64,000 bases of DNA. Origin: Oegoconia quadripuncta. Its lineage: Eukaryota; Arthropoda; Insecta; Lepidoptera; Autostichidae. The notes beneath the pieces were generated by a model, which was given only the letters and a program-made list of their open reading frames with translations, did no database searches and was not told the origin of the DNA. The translations under genes and the position numbers were made by a program. This document shows positions 36,701 through 48,700 of the stretch, in pieces (the first letter of the stretch is position 1; every line of letters starts with the position of its first letter). The stretch lies in the NCBI GenBank assembly GCA_949316235.1, contig OX438742.1, forward strand, positions 7,596,815-7,660,814, in the 5' to 3' direction.

Positions 36701-39700
36701 ACTCAGCTGAGATCACTGCTCAAGTATTCGCCTCAGCGGCGAATGGATGATAGTCTTGAGTTTCGTTTATTAATACGCGCACCTCTCAAGTGAGTACTGC
36801 GTGAGTATGCACGTGCTCTTCAGGTCTCAAGTTAGGTTTATTAATCAACACGTTTACTTGCGACCGGCCACAAGACTGTTCTCAATCTTGAGAATGTTTT
36901 ATTAATACGGGCCCTAGTATTGTAAGTCTGTGGTCTAATCCTTTATTACATCGGAGAAACCAAGTGGCTTGATAGATTTTAATGAATGACGTATTATTAG
37001 ATGCAGCATTGTCTGTCTATGTACGTGTTTGTGGCATTGTAAGTAACCACACAATAGCTGAACCGATTTGATTACGGTATTTTTTCGAAAGCTGGTGCTT
37101 GCGAGATGGTATATGCTAAGCAGATAGAAATCGGTTCTGTCGTTTACAAGTTCGAAGCTTTTGTTTGTTGTATGTAGCGCTAAAATGGCATAACCTATTA
37201 TTCCGTAAGCTGGTGTTTTCTTTCGATTCGAAAGATACTTAGCTTTTATTACATTTATTTCTTTGCCGCAAAGATTTCCTCGTCTATAATTTCAATATAT
37301 AGTTATTGTCTATTCTGTATGCTTAGTTGAGAATTATTAGTACATAATTAAAGACGCCTTTGCGATGGTCGATAATTCTGTTGTGATTTTGCGTGAAATG
37401 AAATGCGTGTTTATATTTTCATGAAAACGTGTCCCTTGATAAGTGCTTTGCTTGACCTTGGATTAGCATGATTAGAAACCTGTAACCTACATACCCTACT
37501 AAAATACATAAGTATGTAAACTTTAGGGAAAGCATATGCATTAAAATTACAAAAATAAAATGATTTTCATCAACGGTGCGGTGATCTTTGAAGCGAATGA
37601 TTATTTTATGCGTAACGGATTACTTGACGTCAATCATATCTGAAGTGAAGGTGATTAGTTAATGGGGAAGCGGTTTAACCGGAATCCCCATCTTATTAGG
37701 GGCCTGGCAATCTTATCACAAACACACATTGCTACTTTGCAACAGACTTTGATAAGACAGCAAGGCAGGTAGCAATGCGAAAATTTAAAAATGACTTACC
37801 ACCAAACAAACAGTGTACTAAACGATTTTCGAATCAAACCCGCGGCCTCCGTTTTGTAAATCTTATGTTGTTTCCATTAGCCTCGAAGTAGGCAGTTTAA
37901 ATTTGGTTTTATGATTTGCGAAGTTAGCTCAGCAAGTGTTTTATGATGGCCTAGCGAGTTGTTTATCGATCAGTGGCAAAAATAGTATGCATGCTTGTCC
38001 TTGCCTGCATTGTGAGTGCAATACTAACTAATGTTATTTATTCTTTCATTTGTTTCCTTTACGCGGATTCCTTGGGAAGTTTGTTCGTTTCTTGAGTTGA
38101 GGTTCAGCCGTCGTACCTTGTAAAAACAATGCGTTCGATCCTAAAATTAGGTACCACCCACGTGAGCGCGCTAGAAATAAGGATAAGGGGATAAACGTGT
38201 AATGGGTTGGCTATACTCTCATTTTCCGAGAAGGGGGGTTTTTTTATGCACAACATGCGCTTGACCTCAATCTCACCTGATGTTAAATGAAGATGAGGCC
38301 GAAGGTGGTAGCGTACTGACCCGGAAACGGAAATCAAAGAGAAACGGAAAACTTCATTTTCTACTGACTCACCCTATTTCATGAACTAGTCTGGGGTCCA
38401 AGGTATCGATGGGCGTCTAGATGCCGTGTCGTGAATCACCGTTGATCTTAGCCTATAGGGTTGAGTGTGAAGGCAGGATTGTCTTAAATATGAACTAATT
38501 AGATTAATGAAAGAAATTTACAGATCACAGAATAGAATGGGACCCGTCTTTTTCCGTGGATAATAGGCACCAGCGTCATTGGTGCAGAGCTCGCGAAATC
38601 TGTGTGATCGTTAACCCGCCCGCGTGTCAATTAGGGTAAATTGCTCCATGGGAGAGGCTTGATCCAACAGAGAACAGAGTGACACCAGCCACTTTGTTCT
38701 ATTTGCAATGCGTATTTCGTTTACTTTTGCACTGGCGCAGCGAAAGATTCTCACATGCTGCTATTCTCCGTAGATATAGTATTTGTGACCTTTAAAATGA
38801 ATTCAAAGTTTGTTACGTTTTTAAAAATGTTGTATTGAAGTTTTTTGATGGAGTAACAATATAAATTGCACATTTTGATTTCCCTTGATCTATATAATAA
38901 TTACACAAAACATATTATATTTGCACATAGAGGCATCATCATAATAAATAATCATAATAGCCTTTTCTTCAGCTTCATATATTTGGTAATAAACGATGAT
39001 AACGTAAACAGGATAGTGGTCACGGATCACATACCGGCACCCTATGTATGTATATTTCAAATTTGCACATACGTGTTAAAATTTTCCTTGGAACGCTTGT
39101 AGGAGCCCCCATAAAAGTTTTTGGGACCATTAAACATTGGAGCGGGATGTCCACATGCGCATGTTACCCGCGCCGTGTACACAAAAAGCTTACTGCGTTA
39201 TTTTATTGCTATATAATTGGAAGACCTACAACTGCAATAATTCAATTACATACTATCGTAGGAGGCAAGAGCCAATTACAGATTCTTATAAATAAAATTA
39301 AAGTTGATGCATTATTTATTAAACTTGATGCATTATTTATTAAACTTGTACACTCTCACGATGCAATTCGCAAATTCAATAATTGCCAAATAAAATCATT
39401 TCCTACTGTATATAACCTTGATTGAAAATTGTTGACTGAGTTTACGCCTCGCCTACTAAAAAATCAGCTTTCCATAAGAAAGGAAAAAAATCCTATGGGT
39501 TAGCTGATCTTCTCTACTATAATAAAAGACTCGGGTACTGTATGCATTTACCTCCCCTCTGTCAAACAAGAATTTATATAAAGTAGTCGATGCACAATCG
39601 ATCATTTGAACATAATCGTGAATTACAGAACTATGAAGTGCGACGAGACTCGACAACCCTCACTAGCATGGGTCAGCTGGACTCCACGACGCGAGAGAAC

Positions 39701-42700
39701 AACCGAGCGTATTTGAAGAGTGTCGGTACGGGAGTGGAGGAGGCGCTGGCTGCAGTCACCGAGGCTATCTTACAGGCTCTTGTCTGCAAAGGTAACATTC
39801 TTTTATACACAGTAACTACATAAAAAAATTGTTTACACACTTAGAGTCACGCCTGTTTTCCGTAGGCGTAGGCAGATACTAGACAGAGACCATAGACTTC
39901 CACTTGCTACGATCTTGACACCTATTTTGCTTCATTAACTCTCACAATGTTGTTCATACATGCTCGTCGGTTTAGGGTACTCTTGAATTGGCCTTCCTTT
40001 AAGACGTCTCCGATTTGATCATGGTACGTTCGCCGTGGTCTTCCCCTATCAACACTACCATCCACGATTCATATATCTCTTTCAATAGTCTTCTTAAGTA
40101 GGTTAAGAAAACTAAATAGTGATAATATCTTACCAAACTACTAAGAAAATTCAAACAACCCCAAACTCGATGGTCTCTTTGTCAGCCATTAAGAAGCCCT
40201 ATGACTGCCTCCATCATCATACCAGCTGACTATAGTATTGTCACCAGAGTTTCATAAGCTTGCGAAGTTTCATATTGAGACTACAATTGGAAGTAGGCGA
40301 AGCGTAGTTGTTAGAATTGCTCGCAATGTTAGAAATACAGGTCGAATTCAAAATTTCTCGATCGAAATAGTTGCCTATTGCAAAACTATTCATGCAAAAA
40401 GGACGCAACTCATGCAAATCTTTCCATTGCTCTTTCCTCAATCCAACATTACATTTATTTTGATTTTTACATGCACAACCTAATAGAGCTTCTTGGAGCA
40501 GCCCGACTTTATCATTGGATCTTCTATACAGGATGAAGTACCAACCGAACGATATTAATAACTTTGGGAGTCATCAGATGCATTCTCACCAGATGATCCT
40601 TCCCTTTGTTCCCTTACCAAACCCCTACCTCCCATTTCCCCAACCATCTTGGTTTCTTAGGCCGAATATTGCGAGATGTGGTAGTACTTGCTCCGAGCTG
40701 TTTCGTTATAAGTCTTTACGCAGTTCTCTCCCTGTATCCCTCGACTAATACGACGGCTCGAACGAGTTGTTTCGGATGTATCTGTAGGGTCTCAGTTAAG
40801 GTCCTCTTTGAGTGCGGTATTTTATATTTAAGATTAAACTAGGGGAAAGATTCTTAGCATGTTTGAAGAAAATTGTTCAGCTGTTTCGAAGATATTCAAG
40901 TTTTAACACAGTTGCTCTGTAGGATTACATTATTGTTTATTTTCGCGGAGGTTTACAAAATTTGCAATTTATTTATTTTTCATTTATTTGATAGACAAAC
41001 AGTTGCTTACATAAATTACATAAGTAGCTCATGCACTCTTAAAATGTTACATATTTGTTAACTTATAGTCTCCTACGTTACATAATCTAATGTGTATTAG
41101 GTATATTACTTAACATAAAATAAAATCAAAAGCCGAAATCTTAACTGATGGTTAGAACTGGGTTCGAAAACTATGACATTTCTTTATAAACACATTTTCT
41201 TTTATTTTGGCAAAGAAAAACTAAATATATCGACATTGTCTAACCTACCATTGTATAGCTTACATATGCGCTTGATGAAAGCGTTGCTCGCATAATTAGT
41301 ACTACTTTTGGGAATGTGAAATAATGGCTTCTTGTGGCAATTGCGTTCGCGTCTATATAATCTATAGTCTATATAATGGCGTCTACGATTTTGGTGTATG
41401 CTTTTACAAACACAATGCAACTTGGTGTGTCCAGACTCAGCAGTCTATTATAATACTGTTTTCGCTGCCATGCGTGCGTGTACCTTCTGAAACGACGAAG
41501 TGCGCCTCAGTCCTCAAGAAATTTTACAAAGAACAAGGCCACAGGAAACACCCTGACCTCTTAACCCTCGTATTAACAGTAAGGAGAATCTACCAGAGTC
41601 ATAGCATGCAGCCTCTTCTTAAATCTGCCGTGATCTGTCCATTGTTGGTGAAAACTACAGGATATCTAAAGCAGTGGTCGCGTTTTCTAGACCTCAAGCA
41701 CTGGTCGTGCGAGGTACAGCATGGTTCAGTCCCTTTGCGCCTTCGGCAATCGTTTGCACTTATTGCCTGTATTGCAGACGTAATGTGGCTATCTAGAGAG
41801 AATTACGAGAAAGAAAATTTATATAACCCTCGAAGTACTAAACGTAATAATATTATCTAGGTATACAAAGCAACTGTGTTAAAAATATCTTCGAAACCGT
41901 AGAACCGATTTACATCAAAGATGGCTATGAACCGTCCTCCTAGTTTCATCTGAGATATAAAAATACCGCACTCGAATCGAACCCCGCGTTATTGAGGTAC
42001 TTCGGGACAAAAACTGGACATACACACCGCTGTTAAAGTCACAATACCCATCGGTTTTCGTTGCACAAAATTTGATCTTCGCCAAGAGCTGGTGCCAAAA
42101 GTTTGTTGCTTTTATTGGATGTATTGGAGTGATATTCTCTCAATTATATCATGTTAATATTTTCGACCAGAGTCAGACAGCACTGAGCAGTTGGAGCAAA
42201 TTAAAAGCGTGATGGAGCGCGTGAAGGTCGACACTGAATCGCCGCTGCGTTGGCTGCGCGTGTCGCACGCGTCGCTGCGGTTACGCTGCGAGGCGCCGCT
42301 GTGGGCACGGGAGCATGCGTCCTTGCAAATGCGCCGTGACACCTGCTTCTCACAGGCGGTGAGTGACCGGTCACCGGCCAATCTGGTTTGGCTTCCATGT
42401 TGTTCTCCTCCTTAGGGGATAGCTGAAAAATCTGTGAAAATGAGTAATGTAATACACTGAGCTATGACACATTTTTTGCTTACCTTTAAATTGGAGGGAA
42501 AGAGGAAGGCCTAGAACAACATACATGGTACAAGTAAAGGAAAAAGTAAATGCCGTGTCGTATCAGGAAGTAAAGAATGTAGGGTGGAATGTAGAGAAAT
42601 GTAGAAAGGACTCCACCGACAAGAGCATAACTCTTGAATTGAAGAGTGAGATAAAATCTTATGTAAAAACTATAAGAACGCCTAGCCTAGTAGTAGAGTA

Positions 42701-45700
42701 GAGTAGCCTGACACAAGTTTTAAGAAACTTAAAGAGATGCCCTGACAATTGAGTACAAGATTGTTTCTTAGCCTTTGGTAATGAAATAAAATATTTTGTT
42801 TTTTTGTTATTTTTACAGCTGCACATGCATTAAGTGTTACAAAATTATGTTAGTGTTGTTGATTTGTTACCGTATCTGTGTATCAATATAAATAAAATGT
42901 ATGTGTGGGACTGTGGATCCAAATAAAGACTCTATCTATGTATCAATATGAGAAAAAAGAGAAATATGTCTAGGTGGCAGTGCTTCGATAGGCTCACAAG
43001 ACATGTGCCTGCAGTGCTATGCTTACTTTACAAACACAGTTCTTTTCAATAGTTCAAGCTTTTTTACGGACCAGCGAGTTGAGTTATGTGATTTCCGCAT
43101 CGTTCCCATAATACATTCAGTTTGATGGTGTGATTCAGCAAAGACTGGTTACAAAGTTTTAGCGTTGAATGTTTAGTGAGATGGTAGGAGAAGATACTAT
43201 GGCCCGGTTTAATAATCCGTTCTCAAGATTAAGATGAGCTTAAGTTGACGCTTGATATTCTGTACCATATCAAAAAAATAATAAATAAATAATAATAAAT
43301 ATCTTTGCACATACACACAGCGCCATCTAGTTTCATACCAGATGGTTGATAAACTACACAAATACATTATTTTTGTAAATAAATACATACATATATAAAT
43401 GAAAAACATTTATAAATCGGGAATACATGTCTGTATTCGTCATACAAACATATGTCCCTAGCGGGATTCGAACCCGCGACCTTTTGGTATAGCAGCAGAG
43501 TTTTTAACCACTACACCGAACAGGTCGTCAAAAAAAATGTATTTAGACTGAGGCGCGATCTCTGACGCCCCATTTGGGATAAAGGTCATGACGTTATGTA
43601 TGTATGTATGTACGCGATCTCAATCTCAAGATCGATTTATTAATACGGCTCTATGAATGAAGAAATACGTAGAACGAAATGCACCGACGTGTTTGAAGTG
43701 GCGGTGGGTAGTGTCCATAGCTAGCCGTTGGGGCTTTAAATTTCTAGAATAAGCAAGCAAGTAAGTAATCGTAGGACATCCACCCTCGTGGATGCGGATT
43801 TAACGGTCACGGTAACACGCTGACTGCCGGCCGCTTCAACTGGTCGCTCCCTTGGGGGAGATGTACGTAGCAGTGGACGCCCATTGGCTGATATGGTGAT
43901 AATGAAGCAAACATTATTTTGAAGGTATTGTGGATTTGTAATGAATACCAGTTTTTTTCTATTCTTTCAGGTAACAACAGTGACAACTGGTATTCTCTGT
44001 TGGCTCTGTTCCATGCCTAGCGACGTCGTTTTAAAAGTGTTGAGCTCTGGACTCGGACCTCTCTGTGGGTTCGAAGGCCTCCTCAGCCTCTACTCTACGG
44101 AGAAAGCCATGTGGGGCGACATGGTGGTGGCAGTGGAGGACTTGCAGACTGTCGTATTCACCCTGGTCAAAGTCGGGCACAGGTGAGGATTATAACTTTC
44201 GACTTATTCGCATTTATTTCAACATAAGATATAATTATTGCATTCTCAACCTCAAAAAAGATTTATTTTGAAAATTATAAAAATAACATTTGAAATAGTC
44301 ATGACATACAATTATCACTCATTCAGAAGGCAGACTCCCCAGAGAAGAATTTGAAGTAAATATTTTTACGATTTATGATTCTACAAAGAAAAATAAGGAA
44401 ATAATTGACTGGATATAGTTGAGCGGTTCATGTCCATGCTGTCATCTAGATAGTCACCAATTTTATAATAGCTTTTGGTAAATAGTTTCCGTTATCCCAC
44501 AGGGCATTCCATACAAACTTTCAAGTTAAAATTTTTCGTAATGAATAGACCGATTTTAATGAAACTTTATAGGTATAAGCAGAATACAAGATCTTAAAAG
44601 TAAGTAGAAAACATTTTCAAAATATCGAATTTAAGAGAATATATTGCATTTTTCCTGTTACTATGGAAAACTTAATCGGTTTAATTTAGTCTTGACCTGC
44701 GCTTGCCAATGTTATCGTCATCACGGCGGAATCGCTCCAGGATCTGCAAGAAATGCTGGTCTTGTTTAACGAATGCATTGTTCCAAAACCGGTCACTGCC
44801 GATCACTGTAATCGGTATACCTCTCAAAGTTTTTCAAAACTGAGTTTACCTCGGCAAACTTTATAGTTGGGCAGACACAACTTCGAGAAAGAAGGTAGTA
44901 ACAGCCCAGCTGTGATTGGCAATATTTAGGAAATTATGTCATATCTTCTCGTCGCCAAGAAACATGGACGCTGAGGATAGGATTAGTCCAAAAGCTTTTA
45001 AGATCGCTCTACAAACTGTGTACAGAGTACTGAGAAACAGGGATGTAGCGAGGTAATCCCCCAGATGACTAACTTGTCGATATAGCTCTGAAGGTTAGCG
45101 TGCTGAAAGGGAAAGGCCGGTCATGTCTCTCGTAGAACCAATAATGGAATGGAGACCGCGACTATTAGTCTAGCTAGTCAAGCGACTGGATGCGTAAACC
45201 CGAAGATCTCTGTGGCGCGACTAGTGTAGGTTGATGATGGGAGTGATTTGATTCAATGCTCTCAGTGAAAGTTTGTTTATTTAATCTAAGTTTAAGTATC
45301 CTGACAAAATGTTTCTGTTCCAGCAACACCGCCCACCCTCAAGTGACTGGCACACGAGGCGCTCTTACCGTTCAAATACCAATATCGGAGTCTCTCTACT
45401 CCAAGTTTATCGCTACAGAGGTGAGTGGAAACTCCATCGGTTAGCGTTAATGATTTCAATCGCACCTTTTGTTAAGCGAAGATGCGATTGAAAAGCAAGA
45501 ACCCAAAGATAAGGGCGTTATATCAATGGCTGGTGACTATTTCGCTACTACTAAAAGCGTTCGCTGTGAGTATCTTCTAGCGAAAACCGTTAATGTTTTA
45601 CTAAAATCATGCACTTCATTGCGTCCATCCCATGACGATGCTGTCTATGTCAATCTATTCATTTGTAGATAGATGCACACGAAGAGGCCTTGTCACAATT

Positions 45701-48700
45701 AACGTAGCAATAGGACAACAATAGCTCCTAAAAGTAAACCATATATAAACCAGTACTAGAAGCACACGTTGTGCAGTCGCATTCACCATTAATCTCCGAT
45801 TAGCCAAGCCAAGCAACGCCAGGCGCGGTCAGTCCTTGGACGGCTGACCACTTGTGGAATTTTATCGGTCTGTACCGTTGTTCCTAATTGAAGATAGTCG
45901 TTACAGAAGGGGTCCGAAAAAATAGTATAAAGCAGAAGTACGTGCTTCACTCGACCTTCCCCATAGGGTTGGCATGCATGGTCGTTTTGCATTTCAATGG
46001 CTACACTCCCATTTACTGAGGGTGGAAGTGGGAAACTTCTTTTCCTACTTATACACCCTATTTCTTTCTTTAATTAATTTGGGGTCCAAGGTAGCGATAG
46101 AGTCAAGGGCACCTCTGCCTTCAGTAGGCGCCGTGTCGTGTACCACTGTTGATTCCAGTTACAGTGATCGGAGTACGGAGGCAGGAGTGACCTGGAGGTC
46201 ACTTTCTCCAAACGGCACTGGGCCCTCGCCGTGAGCTATGGCCTGTACCCTCTCTCATAGCAGCGCCATAAGCAATTTGTGGTCGCTGTCCCGCTATACC
46301 ACTGTTCATAGTACAAAACTGATCAATAAGTATGTATTCTTCATCACCAGCACCTAACATTCACGATAACGGTCGTGTTCTTCAACATCGGCATCAATGA
46401 GAAGGCGACGCTGGCTGAAGCTTTGGGCGAGACCACGCCGCAGTACTACTCCAACAACGATAACTTGGACCGCCTTACCAAGTACTATCACAAGTACGGG
46501 AAGCTCTTCCACGACCAGCCTACTAGAGGTGAGGGTGTTTCTTATTCTGTAACAAGGGAACATGGGAATGTCCAGTGATGAAGGCCATAAGGGTAATATT
46601 TGATTTCTCAATATCAGTGTTAGCAAGATTATACTAATTGTTTGTGAACACTTTATTATACAAAAGAAAATACATGAGTTTAAAATGTTATGGCTACCGT
46701 ACTCGTAAAACGAGCAGTGATTGAAATCTGTGCTTTATCGTGATATATTTTAGCGTGATTACGGAACAAACGCGGTAAAAAGATTTCTTAATTTGAGATA
46801 TTTCTTTCAGCTTCCTCGAGGACAAAGCCGCTCGAAGAAGTAATGGAGAACCTTCGGATAGCGGTCCACAAGAAGGTGCCGAAAAACATAGAGGTGTTGC
46901 ACTTGGCTGCACTGGCGACCCGACTAATGAACGGTAAAGAGCCATGTATGGAAGTATGAAGCCACGATTAGTTTTACAAAGTTAGGAACCTCCTCATCCT
47001 CGAAGACATCGCTTTTCATCCTAGGATTCGATTGCCGACCCAAGCAAGAGAATTTTAATGCACTTATTGTTGTTTTTTTAATAATAAAGTAATGTTTCTT
47101 TCTAGTATAATTTGCTATCCTCACCGGCCTCTTGTCTATTTTGCCCAGTATACACCGTCGTGAACCCAAGTTACCAGACGGATTTGCCCCCCAATTGCCA
47201 TTAAATGTTCGGATAAAATGGTCCACTCGTAAAGTTGGACCTGTAAAGTGTCATTTAACTTGCTAATCTCTCGTACCTACTTGTTTTTCACTTTCGGTAT
47301 TTTATTATTCGAGATGGTTTGACGTAAGTAAAGGAGTAAGTAAGAGTATTGCCCATCACTCGTAAATTCATCATTCAGAGACAATTTCAATATGGCAGTT
47401 TGTTTACATAGCAAGTTCCATAGAACGTTAGTTTAATTTGTGAGCTATGATTGTTTTGTTACGTAGCTTTAAGCAACTATTCCTGATCAATAGGATGTTG
47501 CTGTGTTGCACGTGGTAAACGAAAATACGATGGCAACTTAAATACTTTAATTGTGGGAGACTGATGCCCGTGATAGTTAGCCGTATTACAGGTCATCAGG
47601 CTCCCTCCGCGCGGAGTTATACTTAGACTAAATAACGATTTTCCCGTTACTTGTGCATTTAGCTCAATATTTGAAGTACTTATCTACTATAGTAATTCTA
47701 GGGTAAAATCATATGAATAGTAAAAACAAGTAGTCTCGATGCCCAGAGTGCCACAGGACATAAATCCAATTCGGCGCCTGCAAAATACATATTGTCGGGG
47801 TTTTTGCCTTTGAAATACTTAAATAGTTGACTATTATGTCTGTTCATTTGCTCTTCAGGTATTCGGTATACGTCGTGCAAGAGCGCTAAGGATCGCACCG
47901 GGATGTCGGTGACATTGGAGCAATGCTCAACCCTCGCCACTGAATACCACCTGGCTGAGCACGAACTACACAAGGCTCTCAGTATCATGAGGAGGTTGGT
48001 GCACTTGTGCTTGACATACTTGTTAGTGAAAAGCGTCAATCGCATCATTTGAATTAGGTGTAGGTCTCGCTGGCCATAAACTGTAATGCAGATTCATGAC
48101 GACGTTGTGGCACTTATCCTCCTAACGTTTATTTCTACGCTCGTACATTTTTTTTTATGCACAACGGGTTGGTACTTGACGTCAATCACACCTGATGTTA
48201 AGTGAAGATGAGATCAAAGGTGGAATCGTACTGACCCGGAAACCCCAACAAATTTGGGGGACTGGCTATCTTATCTCTGACAACCGGAACACAACAATGC
48301 TATTAACATTGCTGCTTGGCGGCAGATTTAGATAAGATGGTGGTAGCTAGCCAGGCGGACATTTAAAATGCCCTACCACCAACCAAACCGAGTACTTAAA
48401 CAAGTACCCCGCTGGGGATCGAACCCGTGACCTCCGAATCGTAAAACCAATGTTGTTTACATTGAGCCACGGAGGGCACATCTGGAGTAGTAGTAACGAC
48501 TGTATATGATTTCACTCGGTCAGAGCACTGCTACGGTACAAGATATAAATCTAAACTTGCTGTTCTAATCAGTCGCTTACACAAAGTCACTGAGTCATTG
48601 AAGCGACAAAACTGTCTTTACTTAATTTAAGACTTGATAATTGGTGTGAGTGTCGAAAATATTTAAATTATACCCACAGTGCGATAGGAGTTAGCTCAAT

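Larger units (their letters stand above)
35763..39628. other. INPP4 intron 12 (3.9 kb)
   Basis: Contains a third-family SINE, MITE B copy 2, two family-2 SINE pieces, repeat F and a 21-bp tandem duplication. No coding sequence recognised in the rest, despite ORFs of 78 and 125 codons near 38866-39425, which are AT-rich and low in protein character. Confidence 0.65.

Noticed and set aside
38866..39425. Overlapping ORFs of 78 and 125 codons in INPP4 intron 12
   Set aside because: AT-rich composition, a tandem duplication inside the frame, and no family signature; exons 12 and 13 join in phase 0 without them.
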